Shown one piece after another: positions 49,934 through 58,182 of a DNA stretch of 64,000 nt. Position 1 is the stretch's first letter; every line of letters begins with the position of its first letter. The notes beneath the pieces were generated by a model. That model saw only the letters and a program-made list of their open reading frames with translations. It searched no databases and had not been told where the DNA came from. The DNA lies in IMG/VR virus record IMGVR_UViG_3300022689_000178, positions 1 to 64,000 of that record, one strand, 5' to 3'. This DNA is from a virus. Both the position numbers and the translations under genes were made by a program.

Positions 49934-50818
49934 ATGGTTATACAAGAAATAAATTTAGGAGATTATATATATGATATTGGTTTAAATGCGCAAGAAATTG
50001 AAGAAATTACTAAATTAACAGTACAACAAATAACCAATAAAATAAAAAAGAATATTGTAGAAAAAGCCAGCAATGAATTATTTAGAACTAAATCCAATTA
50101 CATAAAAAATGTAAACACTCAATTTTCAAATGATGGATTAAAGGGATATATTTTTCTTGCAAATAAAAAAGCATTAATGATTGAAGAAGGATTATCTCCT
50201 TTTGATATGAAAACCGGTTTTGCTAATTCTGAAAAAGCAAAAAGGACTGAAACAAATAAAGAAAAATTGCAAAAAAAAGGTAAACAAAAATGGATGGAAA
50301 AAGGATGGCATCTAACCATTCCATTTAGATTAGGTGTACCGGAATCAATTGGTGAAGAATTTTCCGGTAATTTGAATGATAGTATATACAATATTGCTTT
50401 ACGTGATTTGGAAAAAAAAGTATCACAACGGGCAGAAAATACGAAAACCGGAGAATCATTTATAAAAAATAAATATAGTGGAATAGGTATAAATCAATTA
50501 GCGAACTTAAATAAAGGATATGAAATTCCTTCAATAAATAGGAGGGACAAATGGACATCACCTGCTCCTCCTATATATACACATAAATCCGCAATGTTTG
50601 AGGGTGTAACTAAAATAGAAGAGGTTTATAAAAAAACAGTACAAAGTACATATTTAAAATTTAGACGTGTAAGTAGTAATTCCGATCCGAATTCATGGAT
50701 GCATCCTGGCATAAAAGCTCATAAATATTTTGATAAAGTAATGCAAGAAATAGATTTTGACCAAGAAACATCAAATTACATAGATAAAGTATTGTTACAA
50801 TTAGGATTTATTGAATAA
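49934..50818 (+). CDS. Neck/tail-completion protein, gp10-like, 294 aa
   Basis: The C-terminal part SWMHPGIKAHKYFDKVM is typical of HK97 gp10-like tail-completion proteins, here with an enlarged middle. Residues ~60-90 (GYIFLANKKALMIEEG) follow the same family's strand layout. Position between connector and tail-terminator genes agrees. It converges with the leftward membrane gene and overlaps it by 11 bases. Confidence 0.6.
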   Translation: MVIQEINLGDYIYDIGLNAQEIEEITKLTVQQITNKIKKNIVEKASNELFRTKSNYIKNVNTQFSNDGLKGYIFLANKKALMIEEGLSPFDMKTGFANSEKAKRTETNKEKLQKKGKQKWMEKGWHLTIPFRLGVPESIGEEFSGNLNDSIYNIALRDLEKKVSQRAENTKTGESFIKNKYSGIGINQLANLNKGYEIPSINRRDKWTSPAPPIYTHKSAMFEGVTKIEEVYKKTVQSTYLKFRRVSSNSDPNSWMHPGIKAHKYFDKVMQEIDFDQETSNYIDKVLLQLGFIE

Positions 50819-51518
50819 TATTTTTATCCTTAAAATGTTCTAATGTCCATGTGTCAAAATCAAAATTGATATAATCATTTTCTTGTAAATATGTTTCAAT
50901 TATTTGAGCAATTTGTTTCCGATTCCCATCTTTAGTTTTATTAAATCTGCCTTTTATATAATAATAATAAGCAATTTTATATATTTGACATTCCTTATCA
51001 TTATATTTATTACTATTAGTTACTTTTTGTAATTCATTATACTTTTCAGTTAATTCTATTAATTGATTATTCTTTACTTTAATCAAACTATTTAATTTAT
51101 CAATTTCATATTTACTACTATTATTTACTTTTTTTGTTTTTTGTCTAACAAAACCAACACCTAAAGTAACTAATATAGTAAAAAATGAGTACAATATAGA
51201 TACATATTCAATTCGTTTAGTTTCTTCTATTAATGTATTGTACCATAAAAAAATTACTAATCCATCAAATATGGCAAAACAAAATTTCAATAAAAAGTCA
51301 TTACTTCTTTTTTCAAATATTTTATTTTGTGCGATTACATAAATTGTTGCTGCCGAATAACAAAAAGCAAATATAGCATTTGCAATATTTTCTATTAAAT
51401 CGTTGACCGTTTCAAAATTTGCAGCCCAAAATATTAATCGTGTATTACTGATTAATAAATGAAACAATAAGGAAATTAAAATGATAATTGAAAAGTGTTT
51501 TGTCATAAAATTTTTCAT
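50808..51518 (-). CDS. Leftward membrane protein with coiled coil, 236 aa
   Basis: Four hydrophobic segments lie in the first ~125 residues (about 8-28, 44-62, 78-97, 104-122). A coiled coil follows (about 130-165), then a soluble C-terminal domain of ~70 residues. This two-part layout (membrane sensor plus cytoplasmic domain) recurs in superinfection-exclusion and anti-phage membrane effectors. It is a single-gene leftward unit with its own promoter in the middle of tail genes. Role is inferred from context. Confidence 0.5.
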   Translation of the reverse strand: MKNFMTKHFSIIILISLLFHLLISNTRLIFWAANFETVNDLIENIANAIFAFCYSAATIYVIAQNKIFEKRSNDFLLKFCFAIFDGLVIFLWYNTLIEETKRIEYVSILYSFFTILVTLGVGFVRQKTKKVNNSSKYEIDKLNSLIKVKNNQLIELTEKYNELQKVTNSNKYNDKECQIYKIAYYYYIKGRFNKTKDGNRKQIAQIIETYLQENDYINFDFDTWTLEHFKDKNIIQ

Positions 51519-51567
51519 AATAATAGTATTTGAAAAGTTATTAATTATATTTAAAAAACAACATTTG

Positions 51568-51610
51568 CAATAATAAAGTAATTTAAAACTAATCTTTATG
51601 ACAAAAATCA
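51568..51610 (-). promoter_or_regulatory. Leftward dyad-type promoter, weaker match
   Basis: Read leftward, TGATTTTTGTCA (51610-51599) keeps TGA-N6-TCA, and TATTATTG (51575-51568) lies 35 bases later, one mismatch from TAnnTTTG. It shares bases with the rightward late promoter at 51609. Confidence 0.5.
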
Positions 51611-51629
51611 GTAATATTGAAATAAATAA
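51609..51629 (+). promoter_or_regulatory. Late-type promoter CAGTAATATT, tail-terminator gene
   Basis: CAGTAATATT at 51609-51618, followed by GAAATAAATAA. ATG is 37 bases downstream of its first base. Confidence 0.65.
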
Positions 51630-51645
51630 TAAATTTTAAAAAAAT

Positions 51646-52632
51646 ATGATAGTATTACCGGAAATTGCAATAAAGAAAAATTTAGATATATTATTAAAAA
51701 AGTATTATACTGAATATAAAGATACTAATCAAGCTAATCAAATAGGTACAATATCATTGAAAAATGGATATGATTGGAGCGCAAATAATGAGGCAATTAA
51801 TATTAATGGTACAGATATTATATTCAATCAAAATAATGGTTCTATAACAGATGTAATTACACATTTCAATACTCAATTATCATTAGCAGGTATAAATAAT
51901 ATTTATGTATATGATGCGGGTGTTGGTCGTGTTGGATTACAAACTAATGTAAAAACAGAAAGTGTTCAATCATATACTCTATCCGATCCAATATCTGGAA
52001 ATTCTGCTATTAGCACATTTGGTTTTAGAGTAGGAACATTTACCGGAACATTGGACAAATATTATAGTAGATTGTATTTATTATTTGCAGGGTTAGAATA
52101 TGATAATTATATATGGTTAGATGAAATTGTCAAAATTTTAAAAGATACATATACAACTAAAAAACGACCAATAAAAATTTATCAAAACTATAATCGTATA
52201 CCTAAAGAATCGCCACCATTAATTATTATTACTTTTTCAGGCGAACAGCAAGATCAAAGGAATATTGGTATATCCGCTCGTGCTATACATTCACAAGATA
52301 AATCAATAAGTGAATGCTATTTTGAACATTACAAGGCAAATTTCTCATTACATATAATATCCGATAATAACAATGAATGTGCTTTATTATATAATTTTTT
52401 AAAATGTGTTATTAGGTCTAATCTTGCACAATTTAGAAGGGATGGATTACATGAATTTGAAATTAGCGGTGGAAATACAAATGTAGAAACCCAAATGCCA
52501 AATTTATTTGATTGGATAATAAATTTATCATTCAGTTATGATTATAATATTCCATTTGGTTTTGAAAGAAATATATCACCGGAAACATTTGAACAAAATT
52601 TTGACAAAATCAATGGACAGGTGATTATATAG
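51646..52632 (+). CDS. Probable tail terminator/completion protein, 328 aa
   Basis: Mixed alpha/beta with YYSRLYLLFAGLEYDNYIWLDEI and PPLIIITFSGEQQDQRNIG, the latter resembling the strand region of tail-terminator proteins. It lies between the neck protein and the sheath, the usual place. The N-terminal ~120 residues form an extra beta domain not usual for the family. Confidence 0.5.
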   Translation: MIVLPEIAIKKNLDILLKKYYTEYKDTNQANQIGTISLKNGYDWSANNEAININGTDIIFNQNNGSITDVITHFNTQLSLAGINNIYVYDAGVGRVGLQTNVKTESVQSYTLSDPISGNSAISTFGFRVGTFTGTLDKYYSRLYLLFAGLEYDNYIWLDEIVKILKDTYTTKKRPIKIYQNYNRIPKESPPLIIITFSGEQQDQRNIGISARAIHSQDKSISECYFEHYKANFSLHIISDNNNECALLYNFLKCVIRSNLAQFRRDGLHEFEISGGNTNVETQMPNLFDWIINLSFSYDYNIPFGFERNISPETFEQNFDKINGQVII

Positions 52633-52643
52633 TTTTAAATAAA

Positions 52644-52664
52644 CAGTAATATTTTAATAAAATT
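52644..52664 (+). promoter_or_regulatory. Late-type promoter CAGTAATATT, tail sheath unit
   Basis: CAGTAATATT at 52644-52653, followed by TTAATAAAATT. ATG 52671 starts 27 bases after its first base, a very short leader. Confidence 0.65.
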
Positions 52665-52670
52665 TTTGTT

Positions 52671-52841
52671 ATGGCTAATACTCCAAACAAGTCTAAAAAG
52701 ACAGAACGTAAATTTACTCATATTGATTATATTGATACATTAAATATACCGATTGAAAAAAGAAATATGTTTAAACGACAATATAATTATTTATCAAAAG
52801 AAGTTAAAACTTTAACTGAATGGTCTAAAATCATAAAATAA
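52671..52841 (+). CDS. Small hypothetical protein before the sheath, 56 aa
   Basis: ATG 52671 to TAA 52841, placed directly behind a late-type promoter and 7 bases before the sheath gene. The product is basic and helical (MANTPNKSKKTERKF at the start, RNMFKRQYNYLSKEV later). Position, coding-like composition and a good start argue that it is real. No family recognised. Confidence 0.55.
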   Translation: MANTPNKSKKTERKFTHIDYIDTLNIPIEKRNMFKRQYNYLSKEVKTLTEWSKIIK

Positions 52842-52848
52842 TTGAATC

Positions 52849-54498
52849 ATGCCACAAATAGTAAATTTTGACAATAAAACATTTATAGAACCGGTTGTAT
52901 ATTCCAGAATTATTTCCGGTATTATTAATCCTCCAATTCCGCAAGAGTATGGAACAATTTTAATTATAGATACTGGTTTGGGGGCAAATTATGGAGGCGG
53001 CAAAGGTGTAAAAACAGGAGGTTCTGTTAATACTTTACAAGATTTTATTTACCAAATTAATAATGTGCAAGAAATATTGTCATTATTTAAAGGTGGAGCG
53101 CTTTATGACATATCTAAGAAATTTTACAATCCTGTACCAGGTGTGGCCGGTGCAAATAAAATTTTTGTTGCCCGTGCATCAGATACAACACAGGGCACTC
53201 TTACGTTAACCTTCACAGATACAAAACAAATAGTACAAAAAACAAGAGATGAGGGTATTATCGCAAATGGAGATATTACTACTATAACAGCGAAATTGTT
53301 AAAAGGATATGCCTGTAAACTTGTGGCTGGTACAATTGATCCTACTAAATTTAAAATCCAATATTGGATTGGCACATATAAAGGCAAAGATACAAACGGA
53401 TATTATTACAGTAAAGAAGATGAAAATACTGCTGCCGATAGCCCTCAATTATTAATAGAAAGTGATGAATTTACAGATTTTCAAGATTTTATTGATTGGG
53501 CAGTAAACAATGAAACATATAACGAATGGTTTGAACTTGATACATTAAATACAGATACGGATGGGGTTGTGGCAACCGCCGATTTAACTTTATTAGCTGG
53601 ATTTAATGTATTTGCAGGAGGGACGGAAACTTATGATGCAAGTGCTTTAACCGCTGTATTAAATGCTATTGAAGAACTGGAATATACTTTCATTTTTTCT
53701 ACTGAAATTGGAGCTACTACAAATAATATTACAATTTTAAATCATATCCTTAATGATACCAAAAACTACAAGAAATTTTTGTATGTTGGAGGTTTTGCGA
53801 CTAAAGATGAACGGGGTAATGCAAGTTCTACTGGCAATACTACAAGTATTGGAGCAGCAAAATTATTTGATTCTGAATATGCAAGCGTTGTTCATGGAGC
53901 TATTTATGAACCAGATTACAGAAATCAATCTGCTTTTCCTACGATTAAAGTACAAAAGAATGCAATGTATAAAACCGCAATGTTGGTAGGGAGAAAGGCC
54001 GGAGCAAATCCAAATACAACAATGACTTATAAAACGTTAGGTATTTTAATGGAAGTTGATCCATTAGAAAAACAAACAGATAGGGAATTGTTGTTATTAT
54101 ATGGTGTATTACATACAAGACAAATATCGGAAGGTAATGTTGTTAACATGGACATTAACACATTACAAGGTAATAAAAACAAATACTTGTTTAATCCTAA
54201 TGGTAGTTCTTATCAAAATTCAGTAATGCAAATTGAAGAACAAGTTAATAAAACATTAGTATTCAATTTGACTCCTAAAATTATTGGTCAATCCCGATCT
54301 TCTTTATCAAAAGCAGAAATTATTGAGGCTGTAAATTTAGAACTTACAGCATTATCTAATATTAATTTGATTATTGCTTTTGGTAATATAACAGCGGAAC
54401 GAAATGGCACAAAATGGTTTATTAATTATGAATTAGAAGTAGATACACCGTATGATGGTGCATTCATTACTGGCGTTGTATTAGATACTGGAAACTAA
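52849..54498 (+). CDS. Tail sheath protein, 549 aa
   Basis: The contractile sheath layout is recognisable: an N-terminal strand that leads into EYGTILIIDTGLGANYGGG, a variable middle domain, NAIEELEYTFIFSTEIGAT, and a conserved C-terminal domain (QNSVMQIEEQVNKTLVF, LSNINLIIAFGNITAERNG). It is followed by the tube gene at 15 bases. It shows that the phage is a myovirus. Confidence 0.85.
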   Translation: MPQIVNFDNKTFIEPVVYSRIISGIINPPIPQEYGTILIIDTGLGANYGGGKGVKTGGSVNTLQDFIYQINNVQEILSLFKGGALYDISKKFYNPVPGVAGANKIFVARASDTTQGTLTLTFTDTKQIVQKTRDEGIIANGDITTITAKLLKGYACKLVAGTIDPTKFKIQYWIGTYKGKDTNGYYYSKEDENTAADSPQLLIESDEFTDFQDFIDWAVNNETYNEWFELDTLNTDTDGVVATADLTLLAGFNVFAGGTETYDASALTAVLNAIEELEYTFIFSTEIGATTNNITILNHILNDTKNYKKFLYVGGFATKDERGNASSTGNTTSIGAAKLFDSEYASVVHGAIYEPDYRNQSAFPTIKVQKNAMYKTAMLVGRKAGANPNTTMTYKTLGILMEVDPLEKQTDRELLLLYGVLHTRQISEGNVVNMDINTLQGNKNKYLFNPNGSSYQNSVMQIEEQVNKTLVFNLTPKIIGQSRSSLSKAEIIEAVNLELTALSNINLIIAFGNITAERNGTKWFINYELEVDTPYDGAFITGVVLDTGN

Positions 54499-54512
54499 AA
54501 AACTTATAAAAA

Positions 54513-55019
54513 ATGACTGAAGTAGATGTTTTACATAGTGCGCTTTTAAAAATCAAAATTGACAATGAAGTTGTAGGCGCTGCAACTGGTCTTACCTTCA
54601 ATGAAGGTTTTAATATTATTGAAGCTAAAGGAATTGGTGATTTTTACCCTCAAGAATTAATTAAAACAGGTGGAACTATTCGGGTAACTGCAAATGTTTT
54701 TTATATTGAAGCATTGGAGAATCATCCATTTACCAAAAAATCTTTAAAAAGAGATACGGGTTTGGGTAGAGAAGGTGTGGAAAAATTTATAAATAATCAA
54801 TTATTTAATACAAAAAATGTTGCTATTGAAATTTACCGGAAAATTGGTGAAGAAATTGATGCCGATGGAAATGTTATTGCAGAAGAAGAATCACTTTTCA
54901 CAATTGACGGTTTGATTATGGAAAGTAATGATTGGTCAATAAATGTTGATCAAATGATTACTGGCAGTTGTACATTCAGGGGTAAAAATCCAATTGTTCG
55001 ACCAGTGGTGAAAGAGTAA
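54513..55019 (+). CDS. Tail tube protein, 168 aa
   Basis: Size, position after the sheath and strand order fit phage tail tubes: LLKIKIDNEVVGAATGLTFNEG, ELIKTGGTIRVTANVFYIEAL and LIMESNDWSINVDQMITGSCTF. The last phrase is the conserved beta-hairpin end of the family. A terminator follows. Confidence 0.8.
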   Translation: MTEVDVLHSALLKIKIDNEVVGAATGLTFNEGFNIIEAKGIGDFYPQELIKTGGTIRVTANVFYIEALENHPFTKKSLKRDTGLGREGVEKFINNQLFNTKNVAIEIYRKIGEEIDADGNVIAEEESLFTIDGLIMESNDWSINVDQMITGSCTFRGKNPIVRPVVKE

Positions 55020-55048
55020 TTTTTTCATATAATTATAATTTTTAGATA

Positions 55049-55080
55049 AAAAGGAATATATTTGTATATTCCTTTTTTTT
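55049..55080 (+). terminator. Rho-independent terminator
   Basis: AAAAGGAATATA and TATATTCCTTTT form a 12-bp stem with a 4-base loop, followed by T. Ends the sheath-tube unit. Confidence 0.85.
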
Positions 55081-55114
55081 CATGTAGAATATTTACAAAT
55101 TAAAACATAATAAA

Positions 55115-55567
55115 ATGAATGAGAATGAAAAAATAAAAATCGTATTTGAAACGAATGGGGCAAAATGCGAATTTAATTTAACATTAGGAACAAAAATAAA
55201 AGATGTACGGAATATTGAATTAAATACAGTAAGAATTGCACCGGATTTACTTCAATATCCTACAACGAATGAAGGTAATTTTCTTTTTAGATTATTAAGA
55301 GGTTGCGTGGTATTTTATTCATTAACAAAAAATGAAAAATCACAAGAAAGTGAATTTAGTAGTTTTTTTTGGACTAACAAAGATGCAATGATTAAATGGC
55401 TTCAAGATGGCGATTTTGATATTACAGATACAATAGCGAATCAAATTGTCAAACAATATGATTCATATTCTATACATAGAAGTAAAATTATAGAAACTGA
55501 TGGATTGTATTTTTTTCGTAGACAGCCGGACAAATCAAAAACAAAGATTGATAAACCCGGCAAATAA
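55115..55567 (+). CDS. Tail assembly chaperone, first frame, 150 aa
   Basis: Lies between tube and tape measure, where tailed phages place the chaperone pair. The protein is acidic in the middle (LRNIELNTVRIAPDLLQYP in part) and ends with a basic tail. The 3' end overlaps a second open frame (55500-55862) by 68 bases, as in G/GT-type pairs that share an N-terminus through a programmed frameshift. Confidence 0.65.
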   Translation: MNENEKIKIVFETNGAKCEFNLTLGTKIKDVRNIELNTVRIAPDLLQYPTTNEGNFLFRLLRGCVVFYSLTKNEKSQESEFSSFFWTNKDAMIKWLQDGDFDITDTIANQIVKQYDSYSIHRSKIIETDGLYFFRRQPDKSKTKIDKPGK

Positions 55568-55862
55568 AAAAGAATCAATTGCATATTTCAATAAAAAATT
55601 TGTAAGACAAATAAATCGGTTTGTTGAATATTGGAATAAATTGTATTATTTTGATTATTTTTATCGTAAAGAATTTAAAATACCAGCGTTTTGTAAAAAA
55701 CATTTAAAAACAGATATACGAAATATTTTGTTTTGGTATAAAGAAACATTGTATTATAAAGAGATTGAAAATAGAAATAATCCAAACTATATAACTGATG
55801 AGCAAAAAGAATCAGCGTTAAATGAAGCCAAAAGACTAATAGGAAACAAAAAAAAGGGATAA
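55500..55862 (+). CDS. Tail chaperone second frame, probably made by frameshift
   Basis: Frame +1/-2 relative to the first chaperone gene. An ATG exists at 55500, but the more likely product is a fusion. A six-T run (55511-55516) allows a -2 slip, and AAACCCGG (about 55553-55560) would allow a +1 slip. The unique part is basic and aromatic (FVEYWNKLYYFDYFYRKEF) and would contact the tape measure. A fusion by the T-run would have about 248 residues. Confidence 0.55.
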   Translation: MDCIFFVDSRTNQKQRLINPANKKESIAYFNKKFVRQINRFVEYWNKLYYFDYFYRKEFKIPAFCKKHLKTDIRNILFWYKETLYYKEIENRNNPNYITDEQKESALNEAKRLIGNKKKG

Positions 55863-55875
55863 TATCCCTTTTTTT
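55851..55875 (+). terminator. Rho-independent terminator
   Basis: AAAAAGGGAT and ATATCCCTTTTT form a tight stem with a run of T. It overlaps the end of the chaperone frame and precedes the tape-measure promoter. Confidence 0.75.
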
Positions 55876-55880
55876 GTTTT

Positions 55881-55901
55881 CAGTAATATTGATATAAAAT
55901 A
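55881..55901 (+). promoter_or_regulatory. Late-type promoter CAGTAATATT, tape-measure unit
   Basis: CAGTAATATT at 55881-55890, followed by GATATAAAATA. ATG is 28 bases from its first base. Confidence 0.65.
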
Positions 55902-55908
55902 AAACAAT

Positions 55909-58179
55909 ATGGCAGAAAAAAAAATAAATATTACCGGAGATTCGCAACAATACCAACAAGCAATAAAAGATGCTCAAAATGCACAAAAACAAGCATCGGA
56001 AAGTTACGTAAATGAAACTAATAAAAGAATACGTAAATTATCGGAGGAGCAAAAAATTTTAGATGATCAAAAAAAAAATTCACAAGATTTACAAAACACA
56101 CAACAAAATTTAATAGGCAAATTAGATAATGATACTACTAAAAGAATTGATAGTTTACAAAAAGAAAAACAATTAGTATCCGATATAACAAGAGAAAATC
56201 AAAAATTATCGGATTCTTTGCGTAAAAATATGTCTATTGAAGACAAAGATAGATCTAAAACAGCATCGGATAGAATCAAAGAAAGTAATTATAATGCACG
56301 TAAAAAGGTACAAGAAACTGAAACAAGTGAACAGCAAAAAGAGATACAAAAACAAACAAAAGAAGAAATACAGAATAAAGAAAAATTACAACAAATAGAA
56401 CAAAAAAAACAAAGACAAAGAAGAAGGGAACAGCGGAGCGGAGGAGGTGTTGGTCAGGTGGCCGAAACCGGATTAAATACTACTATTGCACGAATGGGGC
56501 AAGCCATACAAACAGGAAAACCGGCTGAGGCATTAATGGGTGCAATGGGGGGTATGACAGGTTCATTATTAAGTATGATACCGGGTGTTGGTGGTTTATT
56601 AGGTGGAATTACCAATACTATTACAAGTGTGGCAACATCCGCAATGGGAGCAGCATCCGAACGTTCAATGCAAAATTTATTAACAAAAAATTTAACTGGT
56701 GAATCATTAGAAGGAATATCCGGTTTAATGACTGCTACTGATGCAGCACCTTATATACGTAGTATATCAAAAGAGCGAGGACGTGCTGGTCAAGGTGAAA
56801 TACAAGAACAATTACTTTTAGAACGAAGGACAGGGCAAGATTTTGGAACATTCAGTCCATTAAATCGTTTTGAACAAATGTATGAGACGGAAGATATGAG
56901 TGCCGCAAGGTTAATGCAAAAGTTTTTAGAAAATGCCGCTAATAGTAAATTATGGAATATTGATAAAGGAGATTTTTCTGCTTTAGGTGATAAATTACAA
57001 ATACAAGCTCAATTAATGCAAAGAGAAGCGGAATTGTCTGAAAATATAACAGGTGATAGAGCAATGGCAATTCAGATGGCTTTTGGTGCAATAGGTGGAG
57101 GTTTTGCAGATAATAGGTCTCAAGAACGTATTAGGAATATTGACGAGGCAATAAGAAATCCTACAAATAAATATATGCAAAATGTTGTACGTAGTGCAAT
57201 AATGGCAGAAAATCCGGATGTTAGTTTATCTGAATTAAAAGATATACAAGCCGGAGGATTATTAAGTCCCCGTGTATTTGGTCGTGTATTACAAAATATT
57301 AGTACTTTGCCGGCCGAACAGCAACATTTATTTTTACAAACTATGATACCATCTTTTGTAGGTAACAGAGAGGCACGGGAATTATTATTAGAAAATAAAG
57401 ATTTATTTATGGGTGATTTTACACCGGAAGAAATCACAGAAAAAATTACTGCAAGGGTAGGAGGTGGAGAAAAAGAAAGAAAAAAAATTGAGGATATTGT
57501 AAGTAAAACAACATCTACTCCCGCCGATGATTATCGTAGAAAAATGGTAACATTATTAGAACGGATTGGATTTTACCTTAATGATAAAATTTATCCAATT
57601 TTAGAATCCGTTCTACGTGTTGTTACTGTAATTGGTGAAATGTCAGGAGAAGATTTTATTCATAAATTAATTGGCAAATCAAGTTTAGCCGGGTTTGGTT
57701 TTGAATCTGTTAGAGATTGGGTGGGTGATAGAGATTTTGGCGATGCTATGTATGAAGCAGTTTTTGGAGAAAGAGCACCAAGTTTTAAAGGAACACCCAC
57801 TAAAGAAGAAACTGAAAAAATGGCCGGAAGTATAACCGGAGGTAAAGTAAATATGGTATTAGACCCTGAAACAGGATCGTATATACCTGAACATTTAGTT
57901 AATGTATTAATACCTGAAGCAATGGGAATAAAAGACCCAGTAGGTCGTAAAAAAGAATTATCACAAACATTAAAAAAAGGTTTTGAAGGTTATTCTGAAT
58001 ATGAATCTATAAAACTTGAAAAAGAATTAACAACTATCAAAGATGTATATAAAGAAAATACAGAATTAACAAAATTAATTAGTAAATTACTTATAAAAAT
58101 TGATGGATATATGGAAAAACAAAAATTTGACGAGACTAAAGGAAAAACAGATATGGGTACACCAAATATATATAGATAA
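55909..58179 (+). CDS. Tail tape-measure protein, 756 aa
   Basis: Long coiled coil in residues ~15-185 (KRIRKLSEEQKILDDQK, EIQKQTKEEIQNKEK), then a Gly/Ala/Ser-rich hydrophobic segment (SLLSMIPGVGGLLGG) typical of the membrane-active part of tape measures. A helical C-terminal half follows. It comes after the chaperones. At ~1.5 angstrom per residue, 756 residues would give a tail of about 110 nm; that ruler rule is general knowledge. Confidence 0.8.
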   Translation: MAEKKINITGDSQQYQQAIKDAQNAQKQASESYVNETNKRIRKLSEEQKILDDQKKNSQDLQNTQQNLIGKLDNDTTKRIDSLQKEKQLVSDITRENQKLSDSLRKNMSIEDKDRSKTASDRIKESNYNARKKVQETETSEQQKEIQKQTKEEIQNKEKLQQIEQKKQRQRRREQRSGGGVGQVAETGLNTTIARMGQAIQTGKPAEALMGAMGGMTGSLLSMIPGVGGLLGGITNTITSVATSAMGAASERSMQNLLTKNLTGESLEGISGLMTATDAAPYIRSISKERGRAGQGEIQEQLLLERRTGQDFGTFSPLNRFEQMYETEDMSAARLMQKFLENAANSKLWNIDKGDFSALGDKLQIQAQLMQREAELSENITGDRAMAIQMAFGAIGGGFADNRSQERIRNIDEAIRNPTNKYMQNVVRSAIMAENPDVSLSELKDIQAGGLLSPRVFGRVLQNISTLPAEQQHLFLQTMIPSFVGNREARELLLENKDLFMGDFTPEEITEKITARVGGGEKERKKIEDIVSKTTSTPADDYRRKMVTLLERIGFYLNDKIYPILESVLRVVTVIGEMSGEDFIHKLIGKSSLAGFGFESVRDWVGDRDFGDAMYEAVFGERAPSFKGTPTKEETEKMAGSITGGKVNMVLDPETGSYIPEHLVNVLIPEAMGIKDPVGRKKELSQTLKKGFEGYSEYESIKLEKELTTIKDVYKENTELTKLISKLLIKIDGYMEKQKFDETKGKTDMGTPNIYR

Positions 58180-58182
58180 AAA

